From: Polynucleobacter sp. KF022
GTDB lineage: Bacteria > Pseudomonadota > Gammaproteobacteria > Burkholderiales > Burkholderiaceae
NCBI RefSeq assembly: GCF_027924105.1
Contig: NZ_AP026972.1
Coordinates: 1,612,001-1,676,000 of the forward strand
Length of the DNA: 64,000 nt
Direction of reading: 5' to 3'
Below the pieces are notes generated by a model. That model saw only the letters and a list, made by a program, of their open reading frames with translations, did not search any database and had not been told where the DNA came from. Positions 32,775 to 41,322 of the stretch are shown here, in pieces; the first letter of the stretch is position 1; every line of letters begins with the position of its first letter. The position numbers were made by a program, and so were the translations under genes.

Positions 32775-35165
32775 TCATTCCTCAATATACAAGTTCTCAA
32801 CCGGAGCATCTGCCTGATATCGTTCAACCATCTGAACATAAGCCGATTCAATATTTTTTGCAAATCTTTTAGTATCAAATAAAGGTAATTTCAATCTATT
32901 GTCTGCAAGCTTGCTCTTAATTGCAGACAATTTTTCGGGATTTTTGGCCAGATCAATAGCTAAACACTCATATGCTTCGCGGGATTCAGCGATCATCTCT
33001 GGCAAGCCAATTGCTTTTAACAAGCTCGCAGCAACTCGTGATGCAAAAGATTCACCCATAACGGTAATTAATGGGAGTCCAGCCCACAAAGCATCGCTTG
33101 CGGTTGTATGTGCGTTATACGGGAATGTATCAAGAAAAAGGTCAGCATACTGATGTCTTGCCAAATGGTCCGCAAGCGACATTCGCTTGGCAAAAACAAT
33201 TCTATCTGCATCAACACCCCTCTTAATAGCCTCTTTCGTTAAGTTTTCAGATGCGAATTCGTTGTCCTCATACAACCATAAGACACTTCCTGGTACGGAA
33301 TTGAGAATACGCATCCAGCCATCGAAAATATTCGGCAATATTTTAAAATTATTGTTAAAGCAGCAAAATACAAACCCAAACTCAGGTAAGCCAAGCTCTT
33401 TTCTTGAAAACTCACGCGTTGAAATAGGACGGGTGCTATCGTTGACTTGATAAGTGTTAGGTAAATATACAATTTTTTCAGTGTAATTACCCTGCAGATT
33501 TTCTGGGATCAAGGCTGAATCTGCAATGATGTAATCAACATACGGTGCACCCATCGTTCCCGGATATCCAAGATAATTTACTTGTATTGGGGCGGCGCGA
33601 CATGCCAAAACTCCCGTCCTCGAATCCTTGGTTAATCCACTTAAATCAATAACTATTTCAATCTCAAGCCCTCTAATTTGCTTTGCAACCTCAAGATCAC
33701 TCAAATCATCAATATCAATGAAATGATCAAATGCCCTAATTAGCCTGGTGCGCATAGCATCTTGTTCCGAGACTTTTCTGGATGAAAATGCATATACTTC
33801 AAAGCAATCTCTGTCATGCATCTCAAATAGTTGAGCAGATAAAAAAGCAACTGGATGCGTACTAAAGTCTGCGGAAAGATATCCGATTCGGATTTTATCT
33901 TTTCTATTTAATTTGGCAATATTCCCTAGGCGCGAGTTCTGTCGATACTTTTCCTCGATATAAACTTCAGAACATTTTTTATTTAGTTTTCCAGAATCGG
34001 TAAGCACCAGAAGGTTAAATGGAATTAATTTTTGACTTTCTGCAAAGTTTTTAATTGCCTCTTCGTTGCCATCGAACCCATCCCAAGAAGCAATTCTAAG
34101 CTTGGCCTGCATAATTTCGCCCGCATACCAATCGGCATCGGGTTTTAAAGCCAAACCTTTTTCATAATTCAGGATGGCATCTTTATACAACCTCAACTCA
34201 ACCAAAGTATTTGCCAAACAAAACATTGCTTCAGCATATTTTGGGTTTAAATTAATTGCAGCTAAATACTGCTCAATAGCCTCGTGAAATCTTTTCAAAT
34301 CATAAAAAAGATTCCCTTTATTTATGATGGCCTCAAGAAAATCTGGCCTAATTCTTATTGCCTGCTCATAATGCGAAATAGCCTCAGGAAATTTCTTTAA
34401 TTGCAATAGGCTAAGTGCTTTGTTGCTCCATGCTAATGCATAGTTACCATTCAGGGAAATTGCCTTATCAAGAGCAATGACTGCCTCCTCATATTGCTTT
34501 AATTCATGAAGACAGCCGCCTTTGTTGGACCATGCTTCAACACTATCAGGCTTTAGCTTGATGGTCTGATCATATAGATCTATAGCACTTTCATACTGCT
34601 TAAGCTCCTGGAGCACGCCACCTTTATTGAGGATGGCTTCAACATAATCAGGCTTAATCTTAATTGCCTCATCATAAGCCGCCATAGATTCATCATTGAA
34701 CTTTAACTCTCGTAAAGCATTCCCCTTATTGAACCAGGCTTCTGCATAGCTAGAATTTAGATTGATTGCTTTTTCAAAATGAGAAACTGAATGCTCAAAA
34801 TCTTTGAGGATGGAAGCAGCCTTGCCGAAATTCATCCATGCCTCTGGATTTCCCGGGGAGAGCGCTACAGCTTTTTTATGGTGAGTAATAGACTCTTTTA
34901 CCGAGCCGTTATCCATCAATGCTTTAGCAAGGTTATATTGAATGGAAGCGTCATCGGGGGCTATTCTAGCTGCCTTACCCAGCAGCTCCGCTGCATCTTT
35001 AAATTTCTCTTGTGAAGCTTTAATTAGTCCTAAAACGTGTAGTGCAGGTAAATTCTTTTGATCCACTTGTAGTATTCGTTTGAGAATACCGTCGGCCGTA
35101 TCAAAGTGACCAGTTTGAAACGCTTCTATAGCCTGCTGGAGCATTAATTGAAATTGTGGATTCAT
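32775..35165 (-). CDS. TPR protein with GT41 (O-GlcNAc transferase-like) domain, copy 3 (pilin-linked)
   Basis: 796 residues, with about ten TPRs over residues 1-350. The GT41 domain starts near 420: GYLSADFSTHPVAFLSAQLFEMHD with His437 at the presumed catalytic position, YLGYPGTMGAPYVDYIIAD, CFNNNFKILPNIFDGWMRIL (UDP-contact Lys kept) and LFLDTFPYNAHTTASDALWAGLPLIT. Unlike the other two copies its C-terminus lacks PDHL. It lies 101 bases downstream of the pilin gene on the same strand, with only a weak hairpin between them. This makes the pilin a plausible substrate, but the sequence does not show that. Confidence 0.85.
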   Translation of the reverse strand: MNPQFQLMLQQAIEAFQTGHFDTADGILKRILQVDQKNLPALHVLGLIKASQEKFKDAAELLGKAARIAPDDASIQYNLAKALMDNGSVKESITHHKKAVALSPGNPEAWMNFGKAASILKDFEHSVSHFEKAINLNSSYAEAWFNKGNALRELKFNDESMAAYDEAIKIKPDYVEAILNKGGVLQELKQYESAIDLYDQTIKLKPDSVEAWSNKGGCLHELKQYEEAVIALDKAISLNGNYALAWSNKALSLLQLKKFPEAISHYEQAIRIRPDFLEAIINKGNLFYDLKRFHEAIEQYLAAINLNPKYAEAMFCLANTLVELRLYKDAILNYEKGLALKPDADWYAGEIMQAKLRIASWDGFDGNEEAIKNFAESQKLIPFNLLVLTDSGKLNKKCSEVYIEEKYRQNSRLGNIAKLNRKDKIRIGYLSADFSTHPVAFLSAQLFEMHDRDCFEVYAFSSRKVSEQDAMRTRLIRAFDHFIDIDDLSDLEVAKQIRGLEIEIVIDLSGLTKDSRTGVLACRAAPIQVNYLGYPGTMGAPYVDYIIADSALIPENLQGNYTEKIVYLPNTYQVNDSTRPISTREFSRKELGLPEFGFVFCCFNNNFKILPNIFDGWMRILNSVPGSVLWLYEDNEFASENLTKEAIKRGVDADRIVFAKRMSLADHLARHQYADLFLDTFPYNAHTTASDALWAGLPLITVMGESFASRVAASLLKAIGLPEMIAESREAYECLAIDLAKNPEKLSAIKSKLADNRLKLPLFDTKRFAKNIESAYVQMVERYQADAPVENLYIEE

Positions 35166-35221
35166 AGCCTAATTTTATTACTAAGCTCAGCCATCAATAC
35201 AAAAATTAATTAAGTCTGAGA

Positions 35222-35250
35222 TAGGGCTGCCAGCATGTAGGGCCGCCCTA
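35222..35250 (-). terminator. Hairpin after the pilin gene (weak terminator)
   Basis: Ten-position stem with one mismatch: TAGGGCTGCC (35222-35231) against GGCCGCCCTA (35241-35250). On the minus strand there is no strong T run directly after it, so it may only partly stop transcription into the GT41 gene. Confidence 0.45.
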
Positions 35251-35266
35251 TAAATCATTTAATTTA

Positions 35267-35797
35267 CTATTTACTCAATCTGCATTCTGAAGGTAAAAGC
35301 TGGGAAATCAAATTCGTTTCCGTCGACCTACATGACCAACCGCCTGCCCAAGTAGAGCCCTCGGGTTTAGATAAGTCCAATGGCTTAGGCACATTTGCAT
35401 CAGGCTCATTGGTGGGTACTAAATGAAGGGTGTTCTTGCCATCTGGCGCTACGCTCACTTGATAGTCAATTGCAATCGCTCCTGATGGTGTAATTTCAAT
35501 GAGCTTGACGCTGCGCGTCGGTGTAAAAGTGAAGGCCCCATTAGTTGCCTCATCCATTGGGACAGTGCCCCTACTTGCGAATGCCTCCGTTACCGCAAGC
35601 TTAGCGCTAGAGGATAAATTCATTCCCTCTACTACGCGACTGCGTGCAATGTAATCCTGATATTGCGGCACTGCTACAGCAACTAAGATACCAATGATGG
35701 CGACGACAACCATCACCTCAATCAAAGTAAATCCAGATTCTAAGCTTTGATCCTGAGAGCTTTTTAGACTCTCCATTTCTTTGTTAATACTCTGCAT
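35267..35797 (-). CDS. pilA: Type IV pilin (PilA-like prepilin)
   Basis: 176 residues from the ATG at 35797, chosen because AGGAG (minus strand, 35807-35811) sits 9 bases ahead; a TTG at 35854 and an ATG at 35827 have no RBS. The class III signal is GFTLIEVMVVVAIIGILVAVAVPQYQDYIARSR, cut after Gly22, with Glu5 of the mature protein. The leader is 22 residues, long for a type IVa pilin. Two Cys (about residues 155 and 172) near the end fit the C-terminal disulfide loop. It forms or contributes to type IV pili for motility, adhesion or DNA uptake. No pilus assembly genes adjoin it; its neighbours are glycosyltransferases. Confidence 0.88.
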   Translation of the reverse strand: MQSINKEMESLKSSQDQSLESGFTLIEVMVVVAIIGILVAVAVPQYQDYIARSRVVEGMNLSSSAKLAVTEAFASRGTVPMDEATNGAFTFTPTRSVKLIEITPSGAIAIDYQVSVAPDGKNTLHLVPTNEPDANVPKPLDLSKPEGSTWAGGWSCRSTETNLISQLLPSECRLSK

Positions 35798-35806
35798 ATT
35801 TTCTAG

Positions 35807-35811
35807 CTCCT
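35807..35811 (-). promoter_or_regulatory. Shine-Dalgarno that fixes the pilin start
   Basis: AGGAG on the minus strand, 9 bases before the ATG at 35797. The upstream in-frame starts have no comparable site, so the leader is 22 rather than 32 or 41 residues. Confidence 0.75.
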
Positions 35812-35871
35812 GAGGTGAAATCCTCATATTCCAGTCTACGCCTTTTATATTCAAGGGGCGCTAGAAATGAA

Positions 35872-35896
35872 AAAGCCAGCTTTAAAGGCCGGCTTT
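35872..35896 (-). terminator. Intrinsic terminator after terC
   Basis: Nine-pair stem on the minus strand, AAAGCCGGC/GCTGGCTTT with one G-U pair and a 7-base loop, followed by TTTTTCATTT. It ends terC transcription before the pilin gene. Confidence 0.85.
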
Positions 35897-35917
35897 CTTG
35901 AATCACTCGTAAGAAAA

Positions 35918-36622
35918 TTAGTGCTCTTTAGCAGAGTTCTTTTTCTTCAGATATGTACCTACCAAAATCACAATAGCAACACCGATAACCTCAAAAGCAA
36001 GTTTGGCATCACCTAAAGCTGCCTGGATGCTGTCTTTGATAGCAGGATCATCAACCAACATGCCACCAGCCAGCAGACCTAAAAGGCCGGCACCCAAAGT
36101 GATGATGATTGGGAAACGCTCCATCACCTTCAGCAACATAGCGCTACCAAAAATGATTAATGGAATAGACATTCCCAAGCCAATGATCAACAAGAGGAGG
36201 CGGGTCTCTTCCGGTCCTTTTTGTGCCGCAGCTGCAACTGCCAATACGTTATCCAAGCTCATTACTAAGTCAGCGATCAAGATCGTACGGATGGCAGCCC
36301 AGATGCTAGTCTTAGCTTCCATATGCTCTTCGCCACCGCTATCAGATAAAAGCTGAATACCGATGTAAAGCAATAACAAACCACCAACAATTTTTAAGTA
36401 AGGCAAAGTAAGCAACGCAACCGCCGTAATGGTGAGTACGACACGCAAAATAATTGCGGCTGCACTACCCCAAAAAATCGCTTTCTTTTGTTGCGCAGGA
36501 GGCAAGTTGCGTGATGCCAAGGCGATCACGACTGCGTTATCCCCAGATAGCAAGATATTTGCAACGATGATTGATAAAAGCGCCGCCCAGAAGGTAGCGT
36601 CAGAAAATGCTGATAAATCCAT
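35918..36622 (-). CDS. TerC-family integral membrane protein (YjbE type)
   Basis: 234 residues, with about seven membrane spans. NILLSGDNAVVIALASRNLP and DLVMSLDNVLAVAAAAQ are the paired acidic DN motifs of the TerC fold. TerC proteins are linked to tellurite resistance and, in other bacteria, to manganese export or metal loading of secreted enzymes; which applies here is unknown. AGGAGACATC precedes the ATG. It lies behind the sucCD terminator, so it has its own promoter. Confidence 0.88.
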   Translation of the reverse strand: MDLSAFSDATFWAALLSIIVANILLSGDNAVVIALASRNLPPAQQKKAIFWGSAAAIILRVVLTITAVALLTLPYLKIVGGLLLLYIGIQLLSDSGGEEHMEAKTSIWAAIRTILIADLVMSLDNVLAVAAAAQKGPEETRLLLLIIGLGMSIPLIIFGSAMLLKVMERFPIIITLGAGLLGLLAGGMLVDDPAIKDSIQAALGDAKLAFEVIGVAIVILVGTYLKKKNSAKEH

Positions 36623-36680
36623 GATGTCTCCTACGTTTCTCTTATGTTTTATTTTATTTTTAACTACTTGGCACTACAAA

Positions 36681-36709
36681 AAAGGATGCTGTTTTAGCAG
36701 CACCCTTTT
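36681..36709 (-). terminator. Intrinsic terminator after sucCD
   Basis: On the minus strand AAAAGGGTGCTG and CAGCATCCTTT form an approximately 11-bp stem with a 6-base loop, followed directly by a T run. It starts 12 bases past the sucD stop. Confidence 0.88.
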
Positions 36710-36721
36710 CCAAAACACTAA

Positions 36722-37615
36722 TTACAACATGGCTTTCAATAAAGCAGCCATTTCTGATGGATTCTTTGTGACTTTGAAGCCACATTCTTCCATTACAGCC
36801 AATTTCGCATCGGCAGTATCTGCACCGCCAGAAATCAATGCACCGGCGTGACCCATACGCTTGCCTGGAGGCGCTGTTACGCCCGCAATAAAGCCAACTA
36901 CTGGCTTTTTCATATTGTCCTTGCACCAGCGAGCAGCTTCTGCTTCGTCTGGGCCGCCGATTTCACCGATCATGATCACAGCATCAGTCTCTGGATCTTC
37001 GTTAAACATTCTCATGATGTCGATGTGCTTGAGACCATTGATTGGGTCGCCACCGATACCTACCGCTGTGGATTGGCCTAAACCAATAGCTGTCAACTGA
37101 CCAACTGCTTCATAAGTCAAAGTACCGGAACGGCTAACAACACCAATACGGCCTTTCTTATGAATGTGACCAGGCATGATGCCGATCTTGAGTTCATCTG
37201 GAGTGATGATGCCTGGGCAGTTAGGGCCGAGCAACAAAGTCTTCTTGCCGCCAGCAGCTTCTTTCGCATGCATCTTGTTACGTACTTCAAGCATGTCACG
37301 TACAGGAATGCCCTCAGTAATACAAATAACGAAGTCAAGGTCAGCCTCAACTGCTTCCCAAATCGCTGCAGCAGCACCAGGAGGTGGAACATAGATAACA
37401 GAAGTGGTTGCACCAGTTTGCTGTGCAGCCTCTTTAACTGTTCCATAAATAGGAATATTAAAAATGGACTCGCCAGCTTTTTTAGGATTTACACCGGCAA
37501 CAAAGCAGTTTTTGCCGTTTGCGTATTCCTGACATTTTTCAGTATGGAACTGACCTGTCTTACCAGTAATACCTTGTGTAATGACTTTGGTGTTTTTATT
37601 GATCAAAATAGACAT
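36722..37615 (-). CDS. sucD: Succinyl-CoA synthetase alpha subunit
   Basis: 297 residues. ITGKTGQFHTEKCQEYANGKNCFVAGVNPKKAG is the CoA-binding Rossmann start. GPNCPGIITPDELKIGIMPG and GFIAGVTAPPGKRMGHAGALISGG (phospho-His in GHAGA) complete the family pattern. With SucC it converts succinyl-CoA, ADP (or GDP) and phosphate to succinate, CoA and NTP in the TCA cycle. It starts 15 bases after sucC. Confidence 0.98.
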   Translation of the reverse strand: MSILINKNTKVITQGITGKTGQFHTEKCQEYANGKNCFVAGVNPKKAGESIFNIPIYGTVKEAAQQTGATTSVIYVPPPGAAAAIWEAVEADLDFVICITEGIPVRDMLEVRNKMHAKEAAGGKKTLLLGPNCPGIITPDELKIGIMPGHIHKKGRIGVVSRSGTLTYEAVGQLTAIGLGQSTAVGIGGDPINGLKHIDIMRMFNEDPETDAVIMIGEIGGPDEAEAARWCKDNMKKPVVGFIAGVTAPPGKRMGHAGALISGGADTADAKLAVMEECGFKVTKNPSEMAALLKAML

Positions 37616-37630
37616 ATTGAAATTCCTGGA

Positions 37631-38800
37631 TTATTTGTTTTTGGCAACAGCAGCAACTACCTTAGTAGCAGCTTCAGCCATTGAATCGGCGCTAATAATT
37701 GGCAAACCAGAGTCCGCAAGAATCTTCTTACCCAACTCTTCGTTAGTGCCCTTCATACGCACAACCAAAGGTACCGTCAGGTTTACTGCCTTACATGCAG
37801 TAACAACACCGTCAGCGATCACATCGCAACGCATAATGCCGCCGAAGATGTTAACCAAAATCGCTTCAACACTCTTGTTCTTCAACATGATTTTGAATGC
37901 TTCAGTTACTTTTTCTGCTGTAGCACCACCGCCAACGTCCAAGAAGTTTGCTGGCTCGCCACCGAACAACTTAATAGTGTCCATGGTGGCCATCGCCAAG
38001 CCCGCTCCATTCACCAAACAGCCAATATTGCCGTCGAGCGAGATGTAAGCAAGGTCAAATTTGGAAGCTTCAATTTCAGCGGCATCTTCCTCATCGATAT
38101 CACGATAAGCAACGATCTCTGGATGACGGAATAATGCGTTTGGATCAAAGTTGAACTTAGCGTCCAAAGCCTTGATCTTGCCGTTACCCTCAAGGATTAA
38201 TGGGTTGATTTCAACCAATGATGCATCGGTATCCCAGTAGGTCTTGTAGAGGTTTTTGAACACGTCACGTGCCATTGGAATAGACGCTTCGGGAACGCCA
38301 ATACCTTTTGCAACGATGTCGCAATCCGCATCTGTCAAGCCAACCATTGGATCAATAAATACTTTAATAATTTTTTCTGGATGAGATTCAGCAACTTCCT
38401 CAATATCCATACCGCCTTCGCTAGAAGCCATGATCACATTCTTTTGTGTGCCACGGTCTGTAACGATACTGAAGTAGTACTCTTTTTTAATATCAGCGCC
38501 ATCTTCAATCAAGAGGCGATTTACTTTTTGACCTTCTGGTCCAGTTTGATGTGTCTTGAGCTGCATACCCAAAATTTCAGAAGCATATTTCTTCACTTCA
38601 TCCATGCTTCTAGCCAACTTCACACCGCCGCCTTTACCGCGACCACCTGCATGAATCTGCGCCTTCACAACCCATACTGGGCCACCTAATTTTTCAGCAG
38701 CTTTAACCGCCTCATCAACACTAAATGCAGGAATGCCGTTAGGAACAGGCACATTAAATTGGCGAAGAAGTTCTTTGCCTTGGTACTCGTGAATTTTCAT
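37631..38800 (-). CDS. sucC: Succinyl-CoA synthetase beta subunit
   Basis: 389 residues, ATP-grasp type. MKIHEYQGKELLRQFNVPVPNG and VVKAQIHAGGRGKGGGVKLARS at the N-terminus, LVEINPLILEGNGKIKALDAKFNFD in the middle, then GLAMATMDTIKLFGGEPANFLDVGGGA and NIFGGIMRCD. It is the first gene of sucCD. The 188 bases between it and recX should hold the promoter; I saw no site I could name there. Confidence 0.98.
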   Translation of the reverse strand: MKIHEYQGKELLRQFNVPVPNGIPAFSVDEAVKAAEKLGGPVWVVKAQIHAGGRGKGGGVKLARSMDEVKKYASEILGMQLKTHQTGPEGQKVNRLLIEDGADIKKEYYFSIVTDRGTQKNVIMASSEGGMDIEEVAESHPEKIIKVFIDPMVGLTDADCDIVAKGIGVPEASIPMARDVFKNLYKTYWDTDASLVEINPLILEGNGKIKALDAKFNFDPNALFRHPEIVAYRDIDEEDAAEIEASKFDLAYISLDGNIGCLVNGAGLAMATMDTIKLFGGEPANFLDVGGGATAEKVTEAFKIMLKNKSVEAILVNIFGGIMRCDVIADGVVTACKAVNLTVPLVVRMKGTNEELGKKILADSGLPIISADSMAEAATKVVAAVAKNK

Positions 38801-38988
38801 AATTACTCCGAAACGGTATCTTTTTTAGCAAGCGATGAGGATTAGTTAAACCGATGTTGCCTTGATCCCATACTTACTCGAGAAATGGCTAAATTAGCCA
38901 AATTTGAATAAATGTGAACGGCTTGACCGACTTCATAAGTCTATCATGTTGCAATGCCGCAAATCGCGTTTTCCGATCCGTAATTGCC

Positions 38989-39510
38989 CTAATCAGGGGT
39001 TTGCCCACCTATAACCTTAGCTACGATATCTGACCCGAACCCCTTTGAAGCTAGAAAGCGGTATTGTCTGGCTCGCTCCTTCTGATCGGTGGCTTGCTGG
39101 CCATATTTACGCATCCATAGGTCGTAGGCGCGCTGAAACTCAGTCTCTTTCAATGCCCCCAATAACCTGGCTGATTGCTTAGAATCCACCCCAGCCCTTT
39201 CCAGCTCATCCGCAATCTTTCTTATCCCATATCGCTCGCTACGCCGACGCACCAATGCCTCTGCAAAGCGTTCGTCGGATAACCAGCCGCGAGCCTCAAA
39301 ATCATCCAAAACAGCCTCAATCTGAATGGTTCTAGATTCTGGAGTTTGCTCTGCTTGTTCACCGCCTAATTTGCTCCAGCGAGCCTCAGATTCCGTCAAT
39401 TTAGCTGCCAAGCCTTTGCGGCTATATTCTCGCAGGGACAAAAGACGCAAAGCCCGAGCTTTGAGACTCGGGCTTTGTTTAGACTTTTTATTGCTACTTG
39501 ATTCTGACAT
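38989..39510 (-). CDS. recX: Regulatory protein RecX
   Basis: About 173 residues from the ATG at 39510 (MSESSSNKKSK); a TTG four codons upstream is less likely. KARALRLLSLREYSRKGLAAKL, LSDERFAEALVRRRSERYGIRKIADELERAGV and YRFLASKGFGSDIVAKVI are the RecX helical repeats. RecX caps and modulates RecA filaments. It follows recA by 17 bases, the common order, and so falls under the LexA box upstream of recA. Confidence 0.93.
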   Translation of the reverse strand: MSESSSNKKSKQSPSLKARALRLLSLREYSRKGLAAKLTESEARWSKLGGEQAEQTPESRTIQIEAVLDDFEARGWLSDERFAEALVRRRSERYGIRKIADELERAGVDSKQSARLLGALKETEFQRAYDLWMRKYGQQATDQKERARQYRFLASKGFGSDIVAKVIGGQTPD

Positions 39511-39527
39511 TGAATTATTCAACGAAC

Positions 39528-40619
39528 TTATTCAACTTCCTCTTCCTCAGCCAGCACATCAGTAACAACAGCTGAACCCGCTTTTACTCCAAGTTTCTCG
39601 CGAATCTTTTTCTCGATATCTTGAGCGATCGCTGGATTCTCTTTTAGGAACTCGCGCACATTGTCTTTGCCTTGACCAATACGATCACCGTTGTAGCTAT
39701 ACCAAGAACCTGACTTTTCAACGAGGTCTGCTTCGACGCCCATATCAATAATTTCACCCTCTCTAGAAATACCAGCGCCATACATGATGTCAAAAATGGC
39801 TTCACGGAACGGAGGGGAAACTTTGTTCTTCACAACTTTCACGCGGGTTTCATTACCAACAACCTCGTCACCTTTTTTGATGCTACCAATACGACGAATG
39901 TCTAAACGCATAGAGGCATAGAACTTCAGAGCGTTACCGCCAGTCGTTGTTTCTGGTGAACCGAACATCACACCAATCTTCATGCGAATCTGGTTAATAA
40001 AGATCACCGTAGTATTGGTGCGCTTGATCGCACCCGTCAACTTACGCAATGCCTGACTCATTAAGCGGGCTTGTAAGCCAGGCAAAGAGTCTCCCATATC
40101 GCCCTCAATCTCAGCCTTAGGAACCAAGGCGGCAACAGAATCGATCACGATCAAGTCAATAGAGCCTGAACGCACTAAAGCATCGGCGATTTCTAAAGCT
40201 TGTTCACCTGTATCTGGTTGAGAGATTAAAAGATTGTTTACGTCAACACCGAGACGAGATGCGTACTGCACATCCAACGCATGTTCAGCGTCGATAAATG
40301 CGCAAGTACCGCCGAGTTTTTGCATTTCTGCAATCGCGTGCAACGTGAGCGTTGTTTTGCCAGAAGATTCTGGGCCGTAGATTTCAATCACGCGACCACG
40401 TGCGAGGCCGCCAACTCCAAGAGCGATATCCAATCCGAGTGAGCCGCTAGAAACTACCTGAATATCTTCGCTAATTTCAGCATCGCCCAATCGCATGATT
40501 GAGCCTTTACCAAATTGTTTTTCAATTTGCGCCAGTGCTGCTGTTAGTGCTTTTTGCTTGTCTCCGCTCATTCCTTCAAATTCTGAAGAGGCTGATTTTC
40601 TTTTGTCATCCAAGGCCAT
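39528..40619 (-). CDS. recA: Recombinase RecA
   Basis: 363 residues. Walker A GPESSGKT at residues 82-89, LIVIDSVAALVPKAEIEGDMGD, and FINQIRMKIGVMFGSPETTTGGNALKFYASMRLDIRR (loop L2 and ATP cap), with an acidic tail EEEEVE. It performs ATP-dependent strand exchange and acts as co-protease for LexA self-cleavage. A LexA box overlaps its promoter (40691-40710). Confidence 0.99.
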   Translation of the reverse strand: MALDDKRKSASSEFEGMSGDKQKALTAALAQIEKQFGKGSIMRLGDAEISEDIQVVSSGSLGLDIALGVGGLARGRVIEIYGPESSGKTTLTLHAIAEMQKLGGTCAFIDAEHALDVQYASRLGVDVNNLLISQPDTGEQALEIADALVRSGSIDLIVIDSVAALVPKAEIEGDMGDSLPGLQARLMSQALRKLTGAIKRTNTTVIFINQIRMKIGVMFGSPETTTGGNALKFYASMRLDIRRIGSIKKGDEVVGNETRVKVVKNKVSPPFREAIFDIMYGAGISREGEIIDMGVEADLVEKSGSWYSYNGDRIGQGKDNVREFLKENPAIAQDIEKKIREKLGVKAGSAVVTDVLAEEEEVE

Positions 40620-40690
40620 TTTTGATTCCCTTTTCGCTATGTACTGGGCTTTTTCCCGAAGTTTTATCTACTGTGTAACAACTTAGGAGT

Positions 40691-40710
40691 TACTGTATAT
40701 AAAAACAGTA
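40691..40710 (-). promoter_or_regulatory. LexA box (SOS operator) upstream of recA
   Basis: TACTGTATATAAAAACAGTA matches the E. coli consensus TACTGTATATATATACAGTA at 18 of 20 positions, with both CTG...CAG half-sites intact. It lies about 72-91 bases upstream of the recA ATG and covers the presumed -10. Confidence 0.93.
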
Positions 40711-40720
40711 TTCTTTGCAA
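40692..40720 (-). promoter_or_regulatory. Probable recA promoter
   Basis: On the minus strand TTGCAA (40715-40720) and TACAGT (40692-40697) are 17 bases apart. The -10 lies in the LexA box, as expected for an SOS-repressed promoter. Hexamers are imperfect, so the exact start is uncertain. Confidence 0.6.
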
Positions 40721-40727
40721 GCGACTT

Positions 40728-41309
40728 TTAAGGCGAATTTACGGATTTTTTACTAAGCTGCGTATGATTCGCTCGATCCCAGTAGAAAAAGAGGGGAATA
40801 GCTGCAGCCCAGATCACCCCAACCAGGATAAATCCAGTGATTTGCCCCCCTGGACCCCATCCTCCAGCCCCCATCCGAATCCCTGCTTCATAGGACATTG
40901 GGCCCGCAATGCCCCCCAACACAGCTCCCAAGATTGGTCTACCCCGCAACCAGGTTAAAGAACCATTAATGGTGGTTGCAACTAAAACCCACAAGACCCA
41001 CATCCAAAGAGGTGATAAATACGGTGACGGCCAATCATCCTGAAAATCCAAATAGCCCAAATGCATGATCAGGGTGTCAGCCACTAAACCAAAGATAAAA
41101 GCCTTAACTAGAAGGCGTATCTCTGTTTTCGGGGAGGGTGAACGCCAAGCATGGAAGGCAATATAAGCCAGGGTAGCAACTACCGCCCAAAACACTTGTT
41201 TGTTGGCCGCACCTAGTACGCAGGCAAACCAACCAAGCTGGAAGATAACGAAATTCCAAAATTTAGCCATACCCAGCATCCTAAGAAAAAGGCCACTGCC
41301 GAGGGGCAA
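40728..41309 (-). CDS. DUF2878-family membrane protein
   Basis: 193 residues with about five hydrophobic spans: WNFVIFQLGWFACVLGAA near the start, then VFWAVVATLAYIAFHAW, PLWMWVLWVLVATTINGSLTWL and GFILVGVIWAAAIPLFFYW. The FWNFVIFQLGWFACVLGA start is typical of DUF2878, which has no known function. It is transcribed toward recA, but the recA promoter and LexA box lie between. Its start (41309) overlaps the hairpin of the tRNA terminator. Confidence 0.75.
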   Translation of the reverse strand: MPLGSGLFLRMLGMAKFWNFVIFQLGWFACVLGAANKQVFWAVVATLAYIAFHAWRSPSPKTEIRLLVKAFIFGLVADTLIMHLGYLDFQDDWPSPYLSPLWMWVLWVLVATTINGSLTWLRGRPILGAVLGGIAGPMSYEAGIRMGAGGWGPGGQITGFILVGVIWAAAIPLFFYWDRANHTQLSKKSVNSP

Positions 41310-41317
41310 TGGCCTTT
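41288..41317 (-). terminator. Intrinsic terminator of the tRNA-Met gene
   Basis: On the minus strand AAAGGCCATTGCC and GGCAGTGGCCTTT form a 13-pair stem (one G-U) with the loop CCTC, followed by a T run. It begins 6 bases after the tRNA 3' end. It extends into the first codons of the DUF2878 gene, whose transcript would start by spanning part of it. Confidence 0.88.
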
Positions 41318-41322
41318 AGATT

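Noticed and set aside
27179..35917. Attachment repeats bounding the glycosyltransferase/pilin region
   Set aside because: I compared the moaC 3' end and the terC end by eye and saw no shared direct repeat, and there is no integrase. Horizontal origin is suggested only by composition.
37160..37684. Plus-strand 174-codon open frame across sucD/sucC
   Set aside because: It is antisense to two certain genes and crosses their junction; no start signal.
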